The position numbers were made by a program, and so were the translations under genes. This document shows, in pieces, positions 23,101 through 35,100 of a stretch of 64,000 bases of DNA. Source of the stretch: Synaphobranchus kaupii (lineage: Eukaryota; Chordata; Actinopteri; Anguilliformes; Synaphobranchidae); assembly GCA_029718625.1 (NCBI GenBank), contig CM056395.1:26468160-26532159 (forward strand), read 5' to 3'. The notes below the pieces were generated by a model, which worked only from the letters and a program-made list of their open reading frames with translations, was not told the origin of the DNA and made no database searches. How positions within the stretch are numbered: position 1 is the first letter of the stretch; the number at the start of each line of letters is the position of its first letter.

Positions 23101-26100
23101 TTGCTGCTACAGTTGTAGTTGCTTGGCGATGTGTGGTGGTTAGAGATTCAGTTGTTCCAGGACTTTCAGTTGTGGTTGGAACATTTGTCTGGGTTGGAGC
23201 TGCACTTGTTGTTGGAGTAATTGTTGTAATTGCTGCAACAGTTGTAGTTTCTGCACTTGTTGTGGTGGGAGATACAGTTGTAGTTGCTTGGCGATGTGTG
23301 GTGGTAAGAGATTCAGTTGTTGCAGGACTTTCAGTTGTGGTTGGAACATTTGTTTCGGTTGGAGCTGCACTTGTAGTTGGCGGTATTGTTATCATTGCTG
23401 CAGCAGTTGTTCCCACAGTTGTTGTGGTGGGAGATACAGTTGTAGTTCTTGGACGATGTGTGGTGGTTAGAGATTCAGTTGTTGCAGGACTTTCAGTTGT
23501 GGTTGGAACATTTGTTTGGGTTGGAGCTGCACTTGTAGTTGGAGCAATTGTTGTAATTGCTGCAACAGTTGTAGATTCTGCACTTGTTGTGGTGGAAAAT
23601 ACGGTTGTAGTTGTTTGACGATTTGTGGTGGTCAGAGATTCCGTTGTTGCAGGAATTTCAGTTGTGGTTGGAATATTTGTTGTGGTGTGAGCTTCACTTG
23701 TAGTTGGAAGAATTGTTGTGGTTGGTGCTAGAGTTATAGTTTTTTCTGCAGCTGTAGTGTGAGGTACAGTAGTTGTTGCTTGGTGATGTGTGGTGCTAAG
23801 AGATTCAGTTGTTGCAGGACTTTCAGTTGTGGTTGGAACATTTGTTTGGCTTGGACCTGCACTTGTAGTTGGCGGTATTGTTGTAATTGCTGCAGCCGTT
23901 GTAGTTCCCACAGTTGTTGTGGTGGGAGATACAGTTGTAGTTCTTGGATGATGTGTGGTGGTTAGAGATTCAGTTGTTGCAGGACTTTCAGGTGTGGGTG
24001 GAGCATTTGTTTGGGTTGGAGCTGCGCTTGTAGTTGGAGCAATTGTTGTGGTGGGAGATACAGTTGTAGTTCTTGGATGATGTGTGGTGGTTAGAGATTC
24101 CGTTGTTGCAGGAATTTCAGTTGTGGTTGGAATATTTGTTGTGGTGTGAGCTGCACTTGTAGATGGAAGAATTGTTGAGGTTGGTGCTAGAGTTGTAGTT
24201 TTTGCTGCTGCTGTAGTGCGAGGTACAGTTGTAGTTGCTTGGCGTTGTGTGGTGGTAAGAGATTCAGTTGTTGCAGGACTTTCAGTTGTGGTTGCAACAT
24301 TTGTCTGGGTTGGAGCTGCACTTGTTGTTGGAGCAATTGTTGTAATTGCTGCAACAGTTGTAGTTTCTGCACTTGTTGTGGTGGGAGATACAGTTGTAGT
24401 TGCTTGGCGATGTGTGGTGGTAAGAGATTCAGTTGTTGCTGGACTTTCAGTTGTGGTTGGAACATTTGTCTGGGTTGGAGCTGCACTTGTAGTTGGAGCA
24501 ATTGTTGTGGTTGGTGCTAGAGTTGTAGTTTTTGCTGCTACAGTTGTAGTTGCTTGGCGATGTGTGGTGGTTAGAGATTCAGTTGTTCCAGGACTTTCAG
24601 TTGTGGTTGGAACATTTGTCTGGGTTGGAGCTGCACTTGTTGTTGGAGTAATTGTTGTAATTGCTGCAACAGTTGTAGTTTCTGCACTTGTTGTGGTGGG
24701 AGATACAGTTGTAGTTGCTTGGCGATGTGTGGTGGTAAGAGATTCAGTTGTTGCAGGACTTTCAGTTGTGGTTGGAACATTTGTTTCGGTTGGAGCTGCA
24801 CTTGTAGTTGGCGGTATTGTTATCATTGCTGCAGCAGTTGTTCCCACAGTTGTTGTGGTGGGAGATACAGTTGTAGTTCTTGGACGATGTGTGGTGGTTA
24901 GAGATTCAGTTGTTGCAGGACTTTCAGTTGTGGTTGGAACATTTGTTTGGGTTGGAGCTGCACTTGTAGTTGGAGCAATTGTTGTAATTGCTGCAACAGT
25001 TGTAGATTCTGCACTTGTTGTGGTGTGAGCTGCACTTGTAGTTGGAAGAATTGTTGTGGTTGTTGCTAGAGTTGTTGTTTTTGCTGCTGTTGTAGTGCGT
25101 GGTACAGTTGTAGTTGCTTGGCGTTGTGTGGTGGTTAGCGATTTAGTTGTTGCTGGACTTTCAGTTGTGGTTGGAACATTTGTCTGGGTTGGAGCTGCAC
25201 TTGTAGTTGGAGCAATTGTTGTAATTGCTGCAAAAGTTGTAGTTTCTGCACTTGTTGTGGTGGGAGATACAGTTGTAGTTGCTTGGCGATGTGTGGTGGT
25301 AAGAGATTCAGTTGTTGCTGGACTTTCAGTTGTGGTTGGAACATTTGTCTGGGTTGGAGCTGCACTTGTAGTTGGAGCAATTGTTGTGGTTGGTGCTAGA
25401 GTTGTAGTTTTTGCTGCTACAGTTGTAGTTGCTTGGCGATGTGTGGTGGTTAGAGATTCAGTTGTTGCAGGACTTTCAGTTGTGGTTGGAACATTTGTCT
25501 GGGTTGGAGCTGCACTCGTAGTTGGAGCAATTGTTGTAATTGCTGCAACAGTTGTAGTTTCTGCACTTGTTGTGGTGGGAGATACAGTTGTAGTTCTTGG
25601 ACGGTGTGTGGTGGTTAGAGATTCCGTTGTTGCAGGACTTTCAGTTGTGGTTGGAATATTTGTTGTGCTGTGAGCTGCACTTGTACTTGGAAGAATTGTT
25701 GTGGTTGTTGCTAGAGTTGTAGTTTTTGCTGCTGCTGTTGTGTGAGGTACAGTTGTACTTGATTGCCGATTTGTGGTGGTTAGAGATTCAGTTGTTGCAG
25801 GACTTTCAGTTGTGGTTGGAACATTTGTTTGGCTTGGACCTGCACTTGTAGTTGGCGGTATTGTTGTAATTGCTGCAGCAGTTGTAGTTCCCACAGCTGT
25901 TGTGGTGGGAGATACAGTTGTAGTTCTTGGACGGTGTGTGGTGGTTAGAGATTCCGTTGTTGCAGGACTTTCAGTTGTGGTTGGAATATTTGTTGTGGTG
26001 TGAGCTTCACTTTTAGTTGGACGAATTGTTGTGGTTGGTGCTAGAGTTATAGTTTTTGTAGCAGCTGTCGTGTGAGGTACAGTAGTTGTTGCTTGGCGAT

Positions 26101-29100
26101 GTGTGGTGGTTAGAAATTCAGTTGTTGCAGGAATTTCAGTTGTGGGTGGAGCATTTGTTTGGGTTGGAGCTGCACTTGTAGTTGGGGCAATTGTTGCGGT
26201 GGGAGATACAGTTGTAATTGTTTGACGATTTGTGGTGGTCAGAGATTCATTTGTTTCAGGAATTTCAGTTGTGGTTGGAATATTTGTTGTGGTGTGAGCT
26301 GCACTTGTAGTTGGAAGAATTGTTGTAATTGCTGCAGCAGTTGTAGTTCCCACAGCTGTTGTGGTGGGAGATACAGTTGTAGTTCTTGGACGGTGTGTGG
26401 TGGTTAGAGATTCCGTTGTTGCAGGACTTTCAGTGGTGGTTGGAATATTTGTTGTGGTGTGAGCTTCACTTTTAGTTGGAGGAATTGTTGTGGTCGGTGC
26501 TAGAGTTGTAGTTTTTGCTGCTGCTGTAGTGCGAGGTACAGTTGTAGTTGCTTGGCGTTGTGTGGTGGTAAGAGATTCCGTTGTTGCAGGAATTTCAGTT
26601 GTGGTTGGAACATTTGTTTGGCTTGGAGCTGCACTTGTAGTTGGCGGTATTGTTGTAATTGCTGCAGCGGTTGTAGTTCCCACAGCTGTTGTGGTGCGAG
26701 GTACAGTTGTACTTGAATGCCGATTTGTGGTGGTTTGAGATTCAGTTGTTGCAGGACTTTCAGTTGTGGTTGGAACATTTGTTTGGGTTGGAAGTGCACT
26801 TGAAGTTGGAGCAATTGTTGTGGTTCGTGCTGGACTTGTAGTTTTTGCTGCTGCTGTAGTGTGAGGTACAGTTGTAGTTGCTTGGCGTTGTGTGGTGGTA
26901 AGAGATTCAGTTCTTGCAGGACTTTCAGTTGTCGTTGGAACATTTGTTTGTGTAGGAGCTGCATTTGTAGTTGGAGGAATTGTTGTGGTTGGTGCTAGAG
27001 TTATAGTTTTTGCTGCAGCTGTAGTGTGAGGTACAGTAGTTGTTGCTTGGCGATGTGTGGTGGTAAGAGATTCAGTTGTTGCAGGACTTTCAGTTGTGGT
27101 TGGAACATTTGTTTGGCTTGGACCTGCACTTGTAGTTGGCGGTATTGTTGTAATTGCTGCAGCCGTTGTAGTTTCCACAGTTGTTGTGGTGGGAGATACA
27201 GTTGTAGTTCTTGGACGATGTGTGGTGGTTAGAGATTCAGTTGTTGCAGGACTTTCAGTTGTGGGTGGAGCATTTGTTTGGGTTGGAGCTGCGCTTGTAG
27301 TTGGAGCAATTGTTGTGGTGGGAGATACAGTTGTAATTTTTTGACGATTTGTGGTGGTCAGGGATTCCATTGTTGCAGGAATTTCAGTTGTGGTTGGAAT
27401 ATTTGTTGTGGTGTGAGCTGCACTTGTAGTTGGAAGAATTGTTGAGGTTAGTGCTAGAGTTGTAGTTTTTGCTGCTGCTGTAGTGCGAGGTACAGTTGTA
27501 GTTGCTTGGTGTTGTGTGATGGTAAGAGATTCAGTTGTTGCAGGACTTTCAGTTGTAGTTGGAACATTTGTTTGGGTTGGAGCTGCACTTGTAGTTGGAG
27601 CAATTGTTGTAATTGCTGCAACAGTTGTAGTTTCTGCACTTGTTGTGGTGGAAGATACAGTTGTAGTTGTTTCACGATTTGTGGTGGTCAGAGATTCCGT
27701 TGTTGCAGGAATTTCAGTTGTGGTTGGAACATTTGTTTGGCTTGGAGCTGCACTTTTAGTTGGCTGTTTTGTTGTAATTGCTGCAGCAGTTGTAGTTCCC
27801 ACAGCTATTGTTGTGGGAGATACAGTTGTAATTCTTGGACGATGTGTGCTGGTTAGAGATTCAGTTGTTGCAGGACCTTCAGTTGTGGTTGGAACATTTG
27901 TTTGGCTTGGAGCTGCACTTGTAGTTGACAGTATTGTTGTAATTGCTGCAGATGTTGTTGTTCCCACAGTTGTTGTTGTGGGAGATACAGTTGTAGTTAT
28001 TGCACTTTTTGTGGTGGGAGATACAGATGTACTTGTTTGACTATTTTTGGTGGTCACAGATTCCGTTGTTGGAGGAATTTCAGTTGTGGTTGGAATATTT
28101 GTTGTGGTGTGAGCTGCACTTGTAGTTGGAAGAATTGTTGTGGTTGGTGCTAGAGTTGTAGTTTTTGCTGCTGCTGTAGTGCGAGGTACAGATTCAGTTG
28201 TTGCAGGACTTTCAGTTGTGGTTGGAATATTGGTTGTGGTTGGAGCTGCTATTGTAGTTTGAGCAATAGTTGTACTTGGAGCTACAGTTGTAGGAGGAGT
28301 AATTGTTGTGGTTGGTCCTATTGTTGTTGTTTGAACAACTGTTGTGGTGGGAGATTCACTTGTTGTTGGAATATTGGTTGTGTTTGGAACTGCTGATGTA
28401 GTTTGAGCAATAGGTATAGAAGGTGGAATTGTTGTGCTTTGTCCTAGTGATGTTGTTTGAGCTACAGCTGTGGTGGGAGATTCACTTGTAGTTGGGATAT
28501 TAGTTGTGGTCGGAGCTGCTGTTGTAATTTGAGCCATAGTTGTAGTTGGAGTTACAGTATTAGGAGTAATTGTTGTGGTTGGTCCTATTGTTGTTGTTTG
28601 AGCAACTGTTGTGGTGGGAGATTCACTTGTTGTTGGAATATAAGTTGTGGTTGGAGCTTTTGTTGTAGTTGGAGCTACAGTGGTAGAAGGAGTATTTGTT
28701 GTGGTTGGAGCTTTTGTTGTAGTTTGAGCAATAGTTGTAGTTGGAGCTACAGTGGTAGAAGGAGTATTTGTTGTGGTTGGCGCTTTTGTTGTAGTTTGAG
28801 CAATAGTTGTAGTTGGAGCTACAGTGGTAGAAGGAGTAATTGTTGTGGTCGGTCCTCTTGTTGTTTGAGCAACTGTTGTGGTTGGAGATTCATTTGTAGT
28901 TCTTGGAAGATTTGCGGTGGTTGGCGCTTCAGTTCTAGTTGAAGAACTTGATGTTGTTGCAACTGCATTTGTTGTTGGATTATTGCTTGTTGTCAGAGCT
29001 CCTGTTATAGTTTGAGCAATTGTCGTAGTTGGTGCAACAGTTGTAGAAGGAGTAATTGTGGTTGGTCCTATTGTTGTTGTTTGAGGAACTGTTGTCGTTG

Positions 29101-32100
29101 GAGATTCACTTGTCGTTGGAATATTGGTTGTGGTTGGAGCTCCTTTTGTCGTTTGACACATAGCTGTTGTTGCAGCTACAGTTGTAGAAGGAGTATTTGT
29201 TGTGGTTGGTCCTATTGTTGTTGTTTGAGCAACTGTTGTCGTTGGAGATTCACTTGTAGTTGGAATATTGGTTGTCGTTGGAGCAGGTCTTGTAGTTTGA
29301 CCGATAGTTGTAGTTGGAGCTACAGGGGTAGAAGGAGTAATTGTTGTGGTTTGTCCTATTGATGTTGTTTGAGCAACTGTTGTTGTGGGAGATTCACTTG
29401 TTGGAATATAGGTTGCGGTTGGAGCTGTTGTTGTAGTTTGAGCAATAGTTGTAGTTGCAGCTACAGTTGTAGGAAGAGTAATTGTTGTGGTTGGTCCTAT
29501 TGTTATTGTTTGAGCAACTGTTGTGGTGAGAGATTCACTTGTAGTTGGAATATTGGTTGTGGTTGGAGCTGCTGTTGTAGTGTGAGCAATAGTTGTAGAT
29601 GGAGCTACAATAGTAGGAGTAATTGTTGTGGTTGGTCCTATTGTTGTTGTTTGAGCACCTGTTGTGGTGGGAGATTCACTTGTATTTGGAATATTGGTTG
29701 TGGTTAGAGCTGCTGTTGTAGTTTGAGGAATCGTTGTCGAAGGTGGAATTGTTGTGCTTTGTCCTATTGTTGTTGTTTGAGCAACTGTTGTGGTGGGAGA
29801 TTCACTTGTAGTCGGAAGTTTGGTTGTGGTTGGAGCTGTTGTTGTAGTTTGAGCAATAGTTGTAGTTGCAGCTACAGTTGTAGGAAGAGTAATTGTTGTT
29901 GTTGGTCCTATTGTTGTTGTTTGAACAACTGTTGTGGTGGGAGATTCACTTGTAGTTGGAATATTGGTTGTGGTTGGAGCTACGGTATTAGGAGTGATTT
30001 TTGTGGTTGGTACTTTTGTTGTTTGAGCAATTGTTGTGGTGGGAGATTCACTTGTTGTTGGAATATAAGTTGTGGTTGGAGATTTTGTTGTAGTTTGAGC
30101 AATAGTTGTAGTTGGAGCTACAGTGGTAGAAGGAGTATTTGTTGTGGTTGGAGCTTTTGTTGTTGTTTGAGCAACTGTTGTGGTGGGAAATTCAATTGCA
30201 GCTGTTGGAGCTCCACTTGTAGTTCTTAGAAGATTTGCGGTGGTTGGCGCTTCAGTTCTAGTTGAAGAACTTGATGTGGTTGCAACAGCATTTGTAATTG
30301 GATTATTGCTTGTTGACAGAGCTGCTGTTGTAGTTTGAGCAATAGTCGTAGTTGGTGCCACAGTTGTAGAAGGAGTAATTGTTGTGGTCGGTCCTCTTGT
30401 TGTTTGAGCAACTGTTGTGGTGGGAGATTCACTTGTTGTTGGAATATAAGTTGTGGTTGGAGCTTTTGTTGTAGTTTGAGCAATAGTTGTAGTTGGAGCT
30501 ACAGTGGTAGAAGGAGTATTTGTTGTGGTTGGAGCTTTTGTTGTAGTTTGAGCAATAGTCGTAGTTGGTGCTACAGTTGTAGAAGGAGTAATTGTTGTGG
30601 TCGGTCCTCTTGTTGTTTGAGCAACTGTTGTGGTTGCAGATTCACTTGTAGTTGGAATATTGGTTGTGGGTGGAGCTCCTGTTGTAGTTTGACCAATAGC
30701 TGTTGTTGCAGCTACAGTTGTAGGAGGAGTAATTGTTGTGGTTGGTTCTATTGTTTTTGTTTGAGCAACTGTTGTGGGAGATCTACTTGTAGTTGGAATA
30801 TTGGTTGTGGTTGGAGCTCCTGTTCTAGTTTGAGCAATAGCTGTTGTTGCAGCTACAGTTGTAGGAGGAGTTATTGTTGTGGTTGGTTCTATTGTTTTTG
30901 TTTGAGCAACTGTTGTGGGGGGAGATTCACTTGTAGTTGGAATATTGGTTGTGGTTGGAGCTACTGTTGTAGTTTGAGCAATAGTTGTAGAAGGTGAAAT
31001 TGTTGTGCTTGGTCCCATTGTTGTTGTTTGAATAACTGTTGTGGTGGGAGATTCACTTCTAGTTGGAATATTGGTTGTGGTTGGAGCTGCTGTTGTAGTT
31101 TGAGCAATAGTTGTAGTTGGAGCTACAGTTGTAGAAGGTGGAATTTTTGTGCTTGTTCCTATTGTTGTTGTTTGAGCAACTGTTGAGGTGGGACTTTCAT
31201 TTGTAGTTGGAATATTAGGTGTGGTTGGAGCAGGTCTTGTAGTTTGAGGAATAGTTGTAGTTGGAGCTACAGTTGTAGGAGTAATTGTTGTGCTTGTTCC
31301 TATTGTTATTGTTTGAGCAACTGTTGTGGTGAGAGATTCACTTGTAGTTGGAATATTGGTTGTGGTTGGAGCTGCTGTTGTAGTGTGAGCAATAGTTGTA
31401 GATGGAACTACAATATTAGGAGTAATTGTTGTGGTTGGTCCTATTGTTGTTGTTTGAGCACCTGTTGTGGTGGGAGATTCACTTGTATTTGGAATATTGG
31501 TTGTGGTTAGAGCTGCTGTTGTAGTTTGAGGAATCGTTGTCGAAGGTGGAATTGTTGTGCTTTGTCCTATTGTTGTTGTTTGAGCAACTGTTGTGGTGGG
31601 AGATTCACTTGTAGTTGGAAGTTTGGTTGTGGTTGGAGCTGCAGTTGTTGTTTGAGCAATAGTTGTGGTTGGAGCTACAGTTGTAGAAGTTGGAATTTTT
31701 GTGCTTGTTCCTATTGTTGTTGTTTGAGCGACTGTTGAGGTGTGACTTTCATTTGTAGTTGGAATATTAGTTGTGGTTGGAGCAGGTCTTGTAGTTTGAG
31801 GAATAGTTGTAGTTGGAGCTACAGTTGTAGGAGGAGTAATTGTTGTGGTTAGTCCTATTGTTGTTGTTTGAACAACTGTTGTGGTGGGAGATTCACTTTT
31901 AGTTGGAATATTGGTTGTGGTTGGAGCTGCTGTTGTAGTTTGAGCAATAGTTGTAGTTGGAGCTATAGTGGTTGAAGGAGTAATTGTTGTGGTTGGTCCT
32001 ATTGTTGTTGTTTGAGCAACTGTTGTGGTGGGAAATTCAATTGCAGCTGTTGGAGCTCCACTTGTAGTTTTTGGAATATTTGCGGTGGTTGGCGCTTCAG

Positions 32101-35100
32101 TTATAGTTGAAGAACTTGATGTGGTTGCAACTGCATTTGTTGTTGGATTATTGCTTGTTGTCAGAGCTCCTTTTGTAGTTTGAGCAATAGTCGTAGTTGG
32201 TGCAACACTTGTAGAAGCAGTAATTGTTGTGGTTGGTCCTATTGTTGTTGTTTGAGCAACTGTTGTTGTGGGAGATTTACTTGTTGGAATATTGTTTGTG
32301 GTTTGAGCTGCTGTTGTAGTTTGAGCAATAGTTGTAGTTGGAGCTACAGTATTAGGAGTAATTGTTGTGCTTGGTCCTATTGTTGTTGTTTGAGCAACTG
32401 TTGTGGTGGGAGATTCACTTGTAGTTGGAATATTGGTTGTAGTTGGAGCTGCTTTTGTAGTTTGAGCAATAGTTGTAGTTGGAGCTACAGTTGTAGAAGG
32501 AGTAATTGTTGTGGTTGGTCCTATTGTTGTTGTTTGAGCAACTGTTGTTGTGGGAGATTTACTTGTTGGAATATTGGTTGTGGTTTGAGCTGCTGTTGTA
32601 GTTTGAGCAATAGTTGTAGTTGGAGCTACAGTATTAGGAGTAATTGTTGTGCTTGGTCCTATTGTTGTTGTTTGAGCAACTGTTGTGGTGGGAGATTCAC
32701 TTGTAGTTGGAATATTGGTTGTAGTTGGAGCTGCTTTTGTAGTTTGAGCAATAGTTGTAGAAGGTGGAATTGTTGTGCTTGGTCCTATTGTTGTTGTTTG
32801 AGCAACGGTTGTGGTGGGAAATTCAATTGCAGCTGTTGGAGCTCCACTTGTAGTTCTTGGAAGATTTGCGGTGGTTGGCGCTTTAGTTCTAGTTGAAGAA
32901 CTTGATGTGGCTGCAACTGCATTTGTTATTGGATTATTGCTTGTTGTCAGAGCTCCTGTTGTCGTTTGAGCAATAGTTGTTGTTGGAGCTACAGTGGTAG
33001 AAGGTGGATGTGTTGTGGTTAGTCCTATTGTTGTTGTTTGAACAACTGTTGTGGTGGGAGATTCACTTGTAGTTGGAATATTAGTTGTGGTTGGAGCTGC
33101 TCTTGTAGTTTGAACAATAGTTCTAGTTGGAGCAACAGTAGTAGGAGTAATTGTTGTGGTTGGTCTCGTTGATGTTGCTTGAGCAACTGTTGTTGTGGGA
33201 GATTCACTTGTTGGAAAATAAGCTGTGGTTGAAGCTGTTGTTGTAGTTTGAGCAATACTTGTAGTTGGAGCTACAGTGGTAGAAGGAGTTATTGTTGTGG
33301 TTGGTCCTATTGTTGTTGTTTGAACAACTGTTGTGGTGGGAGATTCACTTGTAGTTGGAATATTGGTTGTGGTTGGAGCTGCTGTTGTAGTTTGAGCAAT
33401 AGTTGTAGGAGGTGGAATGGTTGTGCTTGGTCCTATTGTTGTTGTTTGAGTAACTGTTGTGGTGGGAGATTCACTTGTAGCTGGAATATTGGTTGTGGTT
33501 GGAGCTGCTGTTGTAGTTTGAGCAATAGTTGTAGAAGGTGGAATTGTTGTGCTTGGTCCTATTGTTGTTGTTTGAGCAACGGTTGTGGTGGGAAATTCAA
33601 TTGCAGCTGTTGGAGCTCCACTTGTAGTTCTTGGAAGATTTGCGGTGGTTGGCGCTTTAGTTCTAGTTGAAGAACTTGATGTGGTTGCAACTGCATTTGT
33701 TATTGGATTATTGCTTGTTGTAAGAGCTCCTGTTGTCGTTTGAGCAATAGTTGTTGTTGGAGCTACAGTGGTAGAAGGTGGTTGTGTTGTGGTTAGTCCT
33801 ATTGTTGTTGTTTGAACAACTGTTGTGGTGGGAGATTCACTTGTAGTTGGAATATTAGTTGTGGTTGGAGCTGCTCTTGTAGTTTGAACAATAGTTCTAG
33901 TTGGAGCAACAGTAGTAGGAGTAATTGTTGTGGTTGGTCTCGTTGATGTTGCTTGAGCAACTGTTGTTGTGGGAGATTCACTTGTAGTTGGAATATTGGT
34001 TGTAGTTGGAGCTGCTTTTGTAGTTTGAGCAATAGTTGTAGTTGGAGCTACAGTTGTAGAAGGAGTAATTGTTGTGGTTGGTCCTATTGTTGTTGTTTGA
34101 GCAACTGTTGTTGTGGGAGATTTACTTGTTGGAATATTGGTTGTGGTTTGAGCTGCTGTTGTAGTTTGAGCAATAATTGTAGTTGGAGCTACAGTATTAG
34201 GAGTAATTGTTGTGCTTGGTCCTATTGTTGTTGTTTGAGCAACTGTTGTGGTGGGAGATTCACTTGTAGTTGGAATATTGGTTGTAGTTGGAGCTGCTTT
34301 TGTAGTTTGAGCAATAGTTGTAGAAGGTGGAATTGTTGTGCTTGGTCCTATTGTTGTTGTTTGAGCAACGGTTGTGGTGGGAAATTCAATTGCAGCTGTT
34401 GGAGCTCCACTTGTAGTTCTTGGAAGATTTGCGGTGGTTGGCGCTTTAGTTCTAGTTGAAGAACTTGATGTGGCTGCAACTGCATTTGTTATTGGATTAT
34501 TGCTTGTTGTCAGAGCTCCTGTTGTCGTTTGAGCAATAGTTGTTGTTGGAGCTACAGTGGTAGAAGGTGGATGTGTTGTGGTTAGTCCTATTGTTGTTGT
34601 TTGAACAACTGTTGTGGTGGGAGATTCACTTGTAGTTGGAATATTAGTTGTGGTTGGAGCTGCTCTTGTAGTTTGAACAATAGTTCTAGTTGGAGCAACA
34701 GTAGTAGGAGTAATTGTTGTGGTTGGTCTCGTTGATGTTGCTTGAGCAACTGTTGTTGTGGGAGATTCACTTGTTGGAAAATAAGCTGTGGTTGAAGCTG
34801 TTGTTGTAGTTTGAGCAATACTTGTAGTTGGAGCTACAGTGGTAGAAGGAGTTATTGTTGTGGTTGGTCCTATTGTTGTTGTTTGAACAACTGTTGTGGT
34901 GGGAGATTCACTTGTCGTTGGAATATTGGTTGTGGTTGGAGCTGCTGTTGTAGTTTGAGCAATAGTTGTAGGAGGTGGAATGGTTGTGCTTGGTCCTATT
35001 GTTGTTGTTTGAGTAACTGTTGTGGTGGGAGATTCACTTGTAGCTGGAATATTGGTTGTGGTTGGAGCTGCTGTTGTAGTTTGAGCAATAGTTGTAGAAG

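Noticed and set aside
16050..28040. Plus-strand Val-rich frames of up to 277 codons over zone 2
   Set aside because: They are periodic antisense shadows of the 55-residue repeats.
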